Notes under the pieces: model-generated
The model's database searches: none
The model's input: only the letters and a program-made list of their open reading frames with translations
What the model was told of the DNA's origin: nothing
Assembly (NCBI GenBank): GCA_039621445.1
Contig: CP154957.1
Span: 22,528,761 to 22,592,760 of the forward strand
Source of the DNA: Euglena gracilis
Lineage: Eukaryota > Euglenida > Euglenophyceae > Euglenales
Length of the DNA stretch: 64,000 nucleotides
Direction: 5' to 3'
Program-made: the position numbers and the translations under genes
Shown: in pieces, positions 12,214 through 22,400 of the stretch
Position numbering within the stretch: position 1 is the first letter of the stretch
Layout of the letters: each line of letters opens with the position of its first letter

Positions 12214-13188
12214 GGTCCAACAAAGGAAAGGGCCATTGTGCCTGGCCCCAACCATCCACCCAGCCCATTCCGGGGGAGTGGCGCGGGGCGAAATCACCCC
12301 ACGTCCAACCTCTGCTCCCCACAGCCTCCAAATGTTGTGGCAGTTTTCGACTTCCCAGCCTGTGGGTGCACAAATATCTTGGATGAAAATGGAAGAAAGA
12401 TTTCTTAAACATTGTCAACAATTTGATGGTCCTTGCAAGTGGTGTGTTGACGGGAAAAAAGGGGAAAGAACAGAACAAATGAAAGATTCTGGCTTCTGGT
12501 GTGAGCATGACATTGCAAAAAAAAAATGTTCATCGAGATGCGGGAGAAGCTGAACTGAGACTTGGGTTGCCTCAAAATAAATGAATAAGAAAGAAGTTGT
12601 GAGTTTGTTGCTGTTTCTTGTTCTTGCACTTCTTTGTTTTGTTTGTTCGTCTTAATTGAAACTTGCTCATTTAGGAACATGGTGTCTGCTGGATAGGCGA
12701 TACCCAGAGCCACCAAAGACTTTTCCAAATTCAGAATGGAGCCTCACAGCCAACAACTGAAGAAAAACGACATCCTAAGCTGTGAAACCTTATCTTCTTT
12801 GTGCTTGAGAGGGAAATTGCTGCCGCTCCCCACTTGACGGACAACACCAAGGAGCGGGGCCAGCCATCTGAGGAGGCTCAGAGGGTTGGGCTGCTCATTA
12901 GCTGTGCCACAGCCACACCGTTTGGACCGTCGGCAGCGGAAACAAAGCAACCCCAAGGAGGCCTCAGGGTGGGTGAGGAGCCATATCGCGGGAACCCGAA
13001 CCACCTTTAAAGGAACACCTTCAGCTGAGGCAGGGAGGAGGTCTCGTGGTCAATGGGGGGGGGGGGCACCCCATCCTTGCAGCTTTGGCTGGTGGTGGCA
13101 CCGCTGGGGGGAGCAGTTGGGCAGGACAAGAGCCGGGGTCGGGGGTCAGGGGGGGCTCCAGGGGACCGCCAGGCCCCGCCAACGTCAC
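12214..13188. other. Intergenic, ambiguous exon-like frames
   Basis: A plus-strand frame ending at 12,408 (reading NVVAVFDFPACGCTNI) follows a CCCCACAG acceptor-like site, and a minus-strand frame near 12,840-12,940 reads AADGPNGVAVAQLM. Either could be a real exon, but neither has a partner with matching phase, so no gene is called. Confidence 0.25.
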
Positions 13189-13292
13189 CACTCGTCGTCG
13201 GGGCCCACCGCAAGTGCACAACCCGGCCGTTGCGGCCGACGTTGCACCCGAAACTGCGTTGTGGTGCGGCAGCGCACCTCACTCGGCAGCAG
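13189..13292 (-). CDS. Candidate internal exon, unrecognised
   Basis: The minus strand shows a CCCCCTCAG acceptor, 34 codons (LLPSEVRCRTTTQF... to ...AVGPDDE) and a TG|GTGACG donor. The exon is GC-rich against a mixed background, like the confirmed exons elsewhere in the window. No domain was recognised. It may be joined to the candidate exons at 14,143 and 11,646. Confidence 0.3.
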
Positions 13293-13589
13293 CTGAGGGG
13301 GAAGGCCACCTCCTGAAGGGGAGAGTCGTCAACCCGGGGGGGGGGGGGTTCGGTCTCCAATGCGTGAGAATGTGCAAAAAATGGGGGGGCAAAAAAAATC
13401 AAAACTGCCAGGGGAGAAGCAAATTTCCAAAATGTGAAAAGTGTACGTCATTGAAAAACTGGCAAAATTCAGGGAGAAAATGAGGAATGTGCATGCAGCA
13501 TGCCTTACCCCACCCCTGCATTCAAGGAATGGCATTGTCTGCTAATGCCGTGAGACAAAAGTGTAGGCAGGGCCACAAACCCTTTGGTG

Positions 13590-13925
13590 AAGAAACCCCC
13601 CCCACTTATAAACCCCCCGGGGTTTATGGGATCTGATTTGGTTGGTTGGCCAGTTATAAGTGGGGGCTTATAGATCAAGGAATTGATGGTGAGAATCCGA
13701 CCCCCCAAAACGACCCCAAACCCCCCAAACTGGCAAATTTCGGCAAATTTGGTCATTTTGATGACGGTCGGTCTCAAAAAAGTTGCCAAAAAATCAGTTT
13801 TTGGTTGGTTTGCAGCAGAAAAAAATCGTCCCAGCGGCTTTCATTTTTCTTTCCCAGGAGGGGAGGAGTTTATAAGTCAAGGTTTGGTTGGTCGGTCCGA
13901 GGTTTGGTTGGTCGACCATGGCCTC
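13590..13925. repeat. CCCACTTATAA / TTATAAGTGGG inverted module block
   Basis: Inverted modules CCCACTTATAAACCCC and TTATAAGTGGGGGCTTATAG lie close together at 13,599-13,675, and a related GAGTTTATAAGTCAAGG lies at 13,864. Between them is a tract repeating TTTGGTTGGT. It looks like another C-tract cassette, with uncertain ends. Confidence 0.45.
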
Positions 13926-14142
13926 GCAGGGTCTTTGTGCATCGCCCTCAGTGTCCCTTCCTCCCTGGTCGGTTTTCGAGTTGGTGCATGAGGAGCACTG
14001 CCGCCCGGGGTGTGATGTGGCAGAGCTGCGACCCCCCCAAGTGGCCCAGTCAAGGAGCAGAGAGACTGGGACGGGCGGGGCCAGGAGAGCTATGGGGAGG
14101 AGGGCAACAGAGGAGGGCGGGGAAAGGTGGAGCGTTGGCCAC

Positions 14143-14223
14143 GGCTGGGGACAACGCCATCAGCCGCCCGACGGTCTGGCACATGAGGCGGTGCGCACTA
14201 AATATCACCACCGCCATCGCCGG
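14143..14223 (-). CDS. Candidate internal exon, unrecognised
   Basis: The minus strand shows a CCCGGCAG acceptor, 27 codons (PAMAVVIFSAHRLM then CQTVGRLMALSPA) and a GCC|GTGGCC donor, phase 0 at both ends. It is hydrophobic, with no low-complexity bias. The family is unknown. It could belong to the same gene as the exons at 13,189 and 11,646. Confidence 0.3.
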
Positions 14224-14406
14224 CTGCCGGGATTAGGCCACGTTGGTCTGGGCCCAGCAGAAAAGACACGGCACAATGAACGGCAAAGCAACACATCGGA
14301 AACGCACGAACATGTTTTGCCCGCATTTCCCGATGAAAACCCCTGTCAAGTTGTGGTGCCTATTCCTGATGGGTCTTGACTCGGAAATCCTTTGTGTGCG
14401 TTACAG

Positions 14407-14441
14407 TAGTAGTAGCAGCAGCAGCAGCAGCAGCAGCAGTG
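14407..14441 (+). repeat. (AGC)n microsatellite
   Basis: A run of AGT/AGC triplets immediately to the left of the element at 14,460. Confidence 0.9.
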
Positions 14442-14459
14442 GTAGTGCTGGTAGTGTAA

Positions 14460-15118
14460 CAGTACTACCGGGGGGGGAAAAAACTGATCGAGAACAATTG
14501 CCAATGGGAAAAATTCTGCCGGGAAAAATATTGGACGAATCCTTAAAATGCCGGGAAAAATCCTGAACGCTCGCTTAAACCAGGTGGGAAAAAATACAGC
14601 TGAAAAAAAAAAGCGCAAAGGTTTTGAGCTGACCAGCAGTTGAATGAGAAAGCATGGCTGCACCTGGTGAAACCAAACGGAAACCACGGTATCGGCTAGT
14701 TGCACCACCATCTCCCTATCCATTGGTGTACCTTCCGCACGAGCACCATCAAAATACTTCCTTAAAACAGCAGTTTCCGACTGCGTCATCAAACCAGGGC
14801 GGCCCACTTTGCCAATACTGTCACCCTTTGCCAACTGGTTACCCCCAAAATGAATGGTTGACTTTGGTGGGTGCTTCCTGCCATACTTCAGCTGCCCCGC
14901 AAGCAAAAGAAATATTCCTGCTGCAAATCGGCGCGCAGCGCCGAATATTTTTTTGGGGGGTTCATTCACTGGAGGAAATTGGACTTTCCTTAAGTCTGCC
15001 GGGAAAAATCCTGGACGGATCCTTAAAAAGGCGGGAAAAATCCTGTTCAAAATTTCGTCCAGAATTTTTACCACGACATTTTTTTCCCGCACAAGTTCCC
15101 CCCCCCCAGTAGTACTAG
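14460..15118. mobile_element. hAT-like element, CAGTACTACC ends
   Basis: The left end CAGTACTACCGGGGGGG is mirrored by CCCCCCCAGTAGTACTAG at 15,118. TAGTGTAA flanks both ends (14,452-14,459 and 15,119-15,126), a perfect 8-bp target-site duplication. Just inside each arm are repeated modules GCCGGGAAAAATCCTG and GACGRATCCTTAAAA. A short hairpin GGCGCGCAGCGCC lies near 14,930. No transposase reading frame was seen, so the element is non-autonomous. Confidence 0.82.
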
Positions 15119-15639
15119 TAGTGTAATAGTCTAACAATGGTGCCCAACGTTTGCCCACCCCTGTGGCCACCAATAGCTTGATTTCCAACTACTGCGATGC
15201 CGGGGACAAAGGCTGCTTTGCTCCGTGGCCATATGACAAAGGCTGTGGCTCCGTGGCTCGCTCGGCGCCTTCGGCGCCTCGCTCGGGTCCCCCCATGTTT
15301 TTAACCCTAGTTGGGCGACTCTTTGGGTTCGCTGTGTACCCTGTAGAGGGAAATATAGCAACGATGAGCGGGATGGTTGCAACCATTGGGGATGAAATCT
15401 TGACCCTAACCCTATTCCTTCTAATAACCTCAGAAATTCTCTTGGTATGGGAATATTTTGAATAGAAATACTTTTGAATGAGTGCATTCCTGCGTAAAGA
15501 AAAATTGCCCGAGCAGGGAGCGACGGGGGGGGAATTTGAAAAGTTCAAATTACCAAGCCAATCACATATCGAGAGGGAATAGGTCTCGCCTGCTTGGGTG
15601 GTCGTTTCTGAAAAAAATCATTGAAAGCTGTATGCATGT

Positions 15640-15885
15640 ACGCAGGAGGAGGGTCTCGAACCTCCTCGAACGTCCCCGAACGACATTCGAGGAGGTTCGA
15701 GGTCCCTCCTCGAACGTCCTTCGAGGACGTTCGAGGAGGTTCGAGACCCTCCTCAAATGTCGTTCGAGGACGTTCGAGGAGGGACCTCGAACGTCCCCTT
15801 TTTAAGCCCCCCCCTTTGAAGAGGAAGGGCTTAAAAACGTTCGAGGAGGTTCGAGCTCGAACGTTCGAGCTCGAACCTCCTCCTA
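15640..15885. repeat. Dense inverted-repeat block, CCTCCTCGAACGT / ACGTTCGAGGAGG
   Basis: About ten alternating copies of TTCGAGGAGGTTCGAG-like words and their inverse fill roughly 245 bp, together with TTCGAGGACGTTCGAGGA. The block can fold on itself in many registers. There are no unique spacers of constant length, so it is not a CRISPR. A GCTTAAAAACGTTCGAG / AACGTCCCCTTTTTAAGC pair encloses the inner part. Confidence 0.85.
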
Positions 15886-16566
15886 CTGTAACCCCCCCGC
15901 CATGTGACGGCGTTGGGCCGCAGCCGCTTGAGGCGGAGCAGGGAGTTCGTTGCGGAAATAGGGAAGCACCGGGTGGACCGAAGGAACCGATGCAATGTGA
16001 GCGCCGTCGCTCAGAGGGCGACAGCAGAGTCGGGGCACACGATACTGAACAGCCAGTGGACAGACCCGTGTGGGGGCAAAGCAACAGGGAAGCGAGCATT
16101 TTCGTTAATTCCTCGAAACGACAACGTGAATTTGGAAATATGATATAATTATTCGTCGGTTTTTGAAGCATCACTGAAGAGCGCTGTTTTGAAAGACCCA
16201 TCACATTTTTCTTATTTGGGACTTCTGCGCAGAGCAGGCACAAGTATTATTATTAATAACATAATGAATGTCAGGCGCAGGTCCCAAACTGCTCCACTAC
16301 CTTCAGGGGAGGGAGGTGCAGTTTGAGGCATCAGGTGTGGTATTTCTTATGTCACCTGAAGGGTTCATGGGGTTATGAAGGAATAAGGTCAGGGTTACAC
16401 CTTTAGGCATGAAGCTGGCCAAGTTTCGGACCTAACGTTATGCCTTAATCCTCGCCCTGGCCCTAATAGTTAAATAATCCCATACTAATGACTTCACCTG
16501 ATGCCAATAGTCCCAAATTCTATCACTTTGATGTGATGGTTTCGACTATTAGGTTTCTGTGTCTGT
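15886..16566. other. No feature supported
   Basis: Mixed-composition DNA with short frames only. Nothing was recognised on either strand. Confidence 0.35.
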
Positions 16567-16877
16567 ACCTACCCCCCCCCCCGGGAAACTGTCACCTGAC
16601 AGGTTGGCCAGTACCGGGGACCCTGACAACTTCCTATACTGACAGGTTGGCCAGTAACAGGGACCCTGACAGTTTCCCGGGCGGGACCCTGACAGTTTCC
16701 CGGGTAGGGCATTTCAAGGGAAAGTCAATGAAAAATGACCCTGACAGGTTGGCCGGTACTGGGGACCCTGACAACTTCCTATACTGACAGGTTGGCCGGT
16801 ACCGGTGACCCTGACAGTTTCCCGGGCGGGACCCTGACAGGTTCTCGGGCATGACAGTTTCCCGGGGGGGGGGAGGT
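16567..16877. repeat. Repeat block with inverted ends and CCCTGACAG modules
   Basis: The ends are inverse of each other: ACCTACCCCCCCCCCCGGG followed by AAACTGTCA on the left, and TGACAGTTTCCCGGGG then GGAGGT on the right. Inside, modules GTTGGCCAGTACCGGGG, ACCCTGACAACTTCCTATAC and CCCTGACAGTTTCCCGGG each occur two to four times. The design resembles the blocks at 22,030 and 22,360. No target-site duplication was evident. Confidence 0.75.
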
Positions 16878-17399
16878 ATGCAAAAGCACTTACCAAAGAG
16901 AAAAGAAAAATGAAAAAGAAAATTAAAGAAAACCCCTGGAATAAAAAAAATACAATAACATCTCGCTTCATTGCGGAGCCGTTACCCACACGTGGCCTGT
17001 GTGAGAAGGTCGCTTGTACGATGGGGACTTGGGCGGTGCGGGGGACTTCTGCACAGCAGCCGTTGAATGGCGGGAGGCCCTCCCTGAGCGACTGTGCACA
17101 GGTTCCTACCCATAAATGTGGAGTTAGCCTCTGCGCCGATGCCAAAAAGGTACGTACTACTGTTACACACACACAAAGGATTTCTTTTCATTATTGTGGG
17201 GAAAATGATACTGCAAAGCGTCCAAAGATCGCCATTGTGAGTCATAAATAAAAAGTAATGTTGAATCGAAATAATGGTGAATTGGGGCTGCAATGGACAC
17301 AGACAAGTCAGGCGCGGTCACCCATCAACAGTCACCAATCATCTCCCGGCAACATGCGGAATACTCCAGACATTGGCGGAGGTGTCCCCAGGTGCTGGG

Positions 17400-17579
17400 G
17401 AGGCCTCGCCGGGAGGAGACGAGGACCGGGGGGTGGGGGCTGTGGCCGCTGGTGACCCGCAGGCTGGAGAGGGTCTTGAGGTGGGAGCTGCGGCGGCCGG
17501 CGGTCGGCGTGGCGGCGAGGGGGGCGGCCTCGTGTGCCAGCGCTGCGTCGGCGGCCGGGGGCCAGCCCGGTGGCCACTC
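17400..17579 (-). CDS. Candidate exon, Ala/Pro/Ser-rich, unrecognised
   Basis: The minus strand has a CGGTGCAG acceptor at 17,580 followed by an open frame starting EWPPGWPPAADAALAHEAAP and continuing through a Ser/Pro-rich stretch. The lower boundary is not clear. The GC content is far above the flanks, as in the confirmed exons. The plus strand is also open here, so both strand and reality are uncertain. Confidence 0.25.
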
Positions 17580-17639
17580 CTGCACCGTTTGGGACAGGCC
17601 GGTGGGAGACAACAGGAGGGGGGGGGGCGTCCGGGCGAG

Positions 17640-18476
17640 CAGCACCACAGGTACTGCGCTCCTTTCACAGGTTGACCGACTCCTGCCATCAAACGGTGAA
17701 CAGATGGCAGAGGATGGGGAATGCCCAAAACGCCCCCTCCAAGCAGAGACGGTGGGAGTGGTGACCTGTCCTCCAGAACGCCAGCCCCAAATTCCCGTGC
17801 CTGGATGGGATGGGACAGCTGCACTGCCGGAACAGGATACAAAACAAAAAGGCCAGGGAAATGAACTGGGGGGGAGAGACTTTCATTCCTGCATGTGTGT
17901 TCAGAGGCCCTGCCGGCTGAAGGCAGCACCTTGGCGCCCACACAGAGGCTGACCCCTGGGCAGGAGCACAGCTGGCACAAACGGAGGGGAGAACCACGGA
18001 TACGTGCGTGTTGGCGGGGGGGGGGGGGGGTTGTTTCGTGAGGAACAGCCCCACAACCGTCACATTGCTTGACAATCTCAAGGGGATCCAGCTCAGGGGC
18101 TGGAAAACTTGGACTAGCTGGAAAAGGCTGCTCGCCGTCCCCCAGGAACATGACCCACTAGGGGTTCGAACAAACAAAATAGGGGGAAACCCAGAAATTA
18201 TGTAAAAAAAGTTTTTTTGGATAAAAAAAATGAGCTGGGCAAACCCATTTCTGATGAATTTTTTGTGCCATTTTTTTCAAAACCCTTCCTCTGCCCCGTT
18301 GCTGGGCAGCTGGCCTTTCAGACTGGACAGAAATTAAAACCCTTCGATTGGGGGGGGGGGAGCAGGGGGGAAGAATGCAGCAAATTTTTTCAAAAAAATG
18401 TGGAGCAAAAGCGCGCAAAACAGTTGTTTGTGGCATTTGTGCAAAGTCAGAAACTGAAATTGTGGGATTAAAAAAT

Positions 18477-18510
<34 letters not shown>

Positions 18511-19417
18511 CATACATATATATATATATATTAAATACGTACCAAAAAAAAATGCCCAAAAGCAGACCAATCTGACCAGAACAATTAGAAAATTGCTCAA
18601 TTCATGAAACGTGAAAAAAAAATTTGGTCAAAATGACGTATAATGGCTCTCAAAATGGACCAAATTAACCCAAATTGGTCTGAACAGGACTGAAAGAATT
18701 TGTTCAGAAAAAATGGGACATTTATCGAAATATCTCCGGGGCTGTAAGAAACATGGTTCACCTCCCTTTTCAGGACCAAGCACCTTGGTCAAAAAAAAGC
18801 CATTCTGGGCCATTTTAGGCCTAGTGGGGCCATTTTAACCGAGGCAGGGGTTCAATACATCACAGTTTTGGGTTGCCTTGGGTCACAAGACTGTGCCATT
18901 TGAGTTGAGTTTAATTCATTTTGGCCATTTCTGTAATTTTAATGGAAACATCCTGAAAAGATCCTCAAAAGGTGTGCAAAAATTCTGGCCCATCGTCCAG
19001 AATTTATCCAACACTGGGTTCTGGTTTTCCCCTTCAAATTTGCCACCGATATGCACAGGTTGTCTTGCCCATAGCCCCAGCGATGAACAAAGAGCCACCA
19101 TGCAAAACGCCACCAACATTCTTCAAGCTGTATGAAAACATTCTTTTCCGGCACACCCTTGGATAACCTTGTTGGGCATTGGCCAGAGAAATTGGTTGAA
19201 TCAAAAGCTTTGAATACACACCATACCAAAAACACACAATCGCATGCCCCCTCTCCATACATCGGCTTGACGAATCAGTCACAATTATTTACCGAAACAA
19301 AGATCTCAAAAAAGAAATCTCCAATCTGAAATTGACCGTTCTAATCCACAGCACTCCTAATCTAATCCATTTTAAGCCATTTTTGGCATTTCAGGCTGGT
19401 TAACGCTGCTTTCCACC
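17640..19417. other. Region downstream of the histidine kinase
   Basis: This is the 3' side of the minus-strand kinase, whose stop is at 19,418. It holds an A/T-rich tract with an (AT)n run at 18,476-18,533 and long stretches of AAAA/TTTT words. No other gene was recognised. Confidence 0.4.
18476..18533. repeat. (AT)n microsatellite
   Basis: Alternating TATATA with a few interruptions. Confidence 0.9.
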
Positions 19418-22400
19418 TCACCGGGAAGACGGATTCAGGTACCCCCTGGAATGCCTGCCCCCCAAACTCTCAATTGCAGCCTGCCCTTCGTCAATCGGGT
19501 CCTCCAGGTTCTGGCACAACCCTCCTCGCTGCCAGGCAGTGGCTCCCCCGGCGGAGGCGGCCTGGGTCAGCAGCGCGAACAGGGGGCTGGGCAGCGGGCT
19601 CTGGGACAGCGCGTCGTCCCCCAGGGAGCCGCTGCCCTCCATCATGCTGCCACAGGAGGCGTCGGAGACACTGAGGAACTGCAGCCTGGTGGCGGGGGCG
19701 AAGTGACGCAGAGCAAGCCGCCCCTTTGCCGGCACTGTGGCCCCCCAACCCCCCATCTGAACTTTCCTCATGTTTTGTATGTTTTTTTCATTTTCCCTTC
19801 CCATTGGCAAATGAAGTTTTCTCCTTCCCTCAAAAGATGCGTCCGGGGCCAGGAAAATCAGGCCAAGGCATGGTGGAACCCACTTGTTGATCACTGTGTT
19901 AATGCACCGAAGATACAGAGTTGAGGGTGAAAATATGGAAAGGATGAAGTGTGCCCGAGGGATAAAAAATGAAGCATACGGGAGACATCCTGCAAAGGTT
20001 TCCCACTTCCATCCGAGGCAGGGGTGTGTGAAGTCCACGGTGGCTTCAAACGCTTCCGTTCGTCGTTGTCGACATTCCTCCACAAGCAGCGCTACCTCGA
20101 AGCCCATGAAACCAGGCAGCCCACGGGGCAGCCCCCCTGGCCCCCAGCACAGATCCGGGGCCAACGCCCCAGGCAATTCCGACACACCGCTTCACGTCCA
20201 GCAGCAGCCGGCACAGTTCATGGAAGCGGATGGGCTTCTGGAGGAACGCTTCGAAGCCCGCCTCGAGACACTGGCTGTGGACCAGCTCCTCGGGGGTGGA
20301 CGAGGCCGCCACCAGGTAAGGCGCATGGGGCGGGGCCCGGGGGCCCCTTCACGAACATCAAACAAGAGGCAGACAACCATCCAAACGTTATTGTTGTGCT
20401 GTGCTGCTGTGCTGTGCTGTTCTGTGCTGTGCTGTGCTGCGCTGTGCTGTGCTGCGCTGCGCTGTGCTGTGCTGTGCTGTGCTGTGCTGTGCTGTGCTGT
20501 GCTGTGCTGTGCTGTGCTGTGCTGTGCTGTGCTGTGCTGTGCCGTGCTGTGCTGGGCTGGGCTGGGCTGGGCTGTGCTGCGCTGCGCTGCGCTGTGCTGT
20601 GTTGTGCTGTGCTGCGCTGTGCTGTGCTGCGCTGCGCTGTGCTGTGCTGTGCTGTGCTGTGCTGCGCTGTGCTGTGCTGTGCTGTGCCGTGCTGTGCTGT
20701 GCCGTGCTGTGCTGCGCTGCATTGCACTGCGCTGCACTGGTGCGCTTCGCTGCGCTGCACTGTGGTGGGTGTGGTGTGGTGGGATTCCAACTGTGAAGGG
20801 GTCCCGGGGGCAGGTCCTTCACCTGGCGAGCAGCGTCCAGCCCGTCCATTACAGGCATCTGCAGGTCCAGGATGGCCACGTCGTAGCTGTTGGCGGAGAT
20901 GGCGGACACCGCCTGGGGGGGGGGGGGGATGGAGTGCAGGAGGCTGTCGTTCATGAGTAAAACCTTGTCTGGACCCCTAGCCAGCCATTGGCCGCTGAAG
21001 AACTGAAATCAAAGCACAACAAAAAAATGAGTCCTGTTTCCAGAAAGGGAGCCTCAGATCATCCTTCTTGATTCATAACTAACAAAAGTAACTATGCAAA
21101 ATGACGGCATCGTGATGAATATAGTGTATGACGTGGTGACAAACATGACTAAATCACATAACCACGGTGTAGCCACATCGCGAATGGTTTCAAAGCAGCA
21201 CGCTGCTTGACCAACTGTTTGAGAACGCTTCAAAGCACTTCCCTCCGTGTCTCATTTGATCTGTGAGAGATGGGAGCAGAGTCGCGCCAAACCTCCGCGC
21301 CGTTCCCTGCGACGTGCACCACACAGTCGAGGCGCTTGAGGAATCCCTGCAGCACCACCTGGTTCACTTTGACATCGGTGTCAGAGGCCGATGCCGCTCA
21401 CACCGGCTGCCCGCCACATCCACCGGTGCCCCGCCACCGTCCGGCACTTCACATGGTCGAAACCCTCATCCAGAACCCCAATAATTGCGTGCCCGATGGA
21501 TTTGACATGAAAAACCCACAGATGGCCACATAAACCCATTTTCCAAAAACCCACGGATGGCCACATAAACCCATTTTCCAAAAACCCACGGAACCGCTCC
21601 GTCCACAACGGCCCCTGCCTGTCCGCCACCAGCACACGCATCCCCACCAGCTCCGCCGGGCCGTCCCCGAGTGAGGAGGGGCTTTGCGGGGGCGTGGGCA
21701 CCAGCAACGCCGGGGCCAGCTGGGGCGACGCCGCCGCCGGGGGGGCCAGCAGCGCCTGCAGGTGCGCCTGCAGGCGGCGCTGGGACCAGGGGCAGACGGC
21801 GGGGAAACAAGCCAGCGAAAAAAAAAATCCAACCTTGGTTTTGGATCAGAAGTCGTCCTGTCCAACCAGCAGCAGCATACCATGTGCTACCGTCGGCTGC
21901 AGAGTATGATTCAAACTCAGGTTGAGAATACAGCAAATGGCCATCAATCAATGCAGTCCATTGTGAATCTAAAAAAAAATATAATAACGCCGTACATAAA
22001 CGGATGTTGCAAAAAGGATTTTACATACCCGCCCCCCCCCCCGGGCAATTGTCGCGTGACAAATCGGGCAGCACGGAGGGGGGTGACAATTTCCCAGGGT
22101 GACAATTTGGCCGGCACAGAGGGGGGGTGACAATTGCCCGGGGGTCGTCAATTGCCCGGGGGCGTCAATTGCCCACCCATGTAGGCCTCATTAAATCCAA
22201 ATGACCAAAAACACCATCTGAAACTTCAGTGAACACGCAAAAATGCAGCTATGGTTGTGATATTGTGCAAAGCATGTGACATTTCTCAGCACGTTGTAGC
22301 GAAATAGAGGATCAATCGAGCCGTGTCGGCGAAAAGAAAGTTCACAAACATCATCTGTGGGGGGGGGGGGGTGACAAATTGGGCAGCACGGACAGGGGTA

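Noticed and set aside
15640-15885. CRISPR array
   Set aside because: Units alternate in orientation, spacers are not constant or unique, there are no cas genes, and the genome is eukaryotic.
20300-20325. Plus-strand donor-like CAG|GTAAGG suggesting a plus-strand exon
   Set aside because: The minus-strand frame here is clearly the end of a receiver domain ([11 protein letters not shown]), so the plus-strand site is taken as coincidence.
20192-20960. Long frames with AQHST or LCCAV repeats on both strands
   Set aside because: They come from the (AGCAC)n tract in a kinase intron; only the short receiver segments at their ends are real exons.
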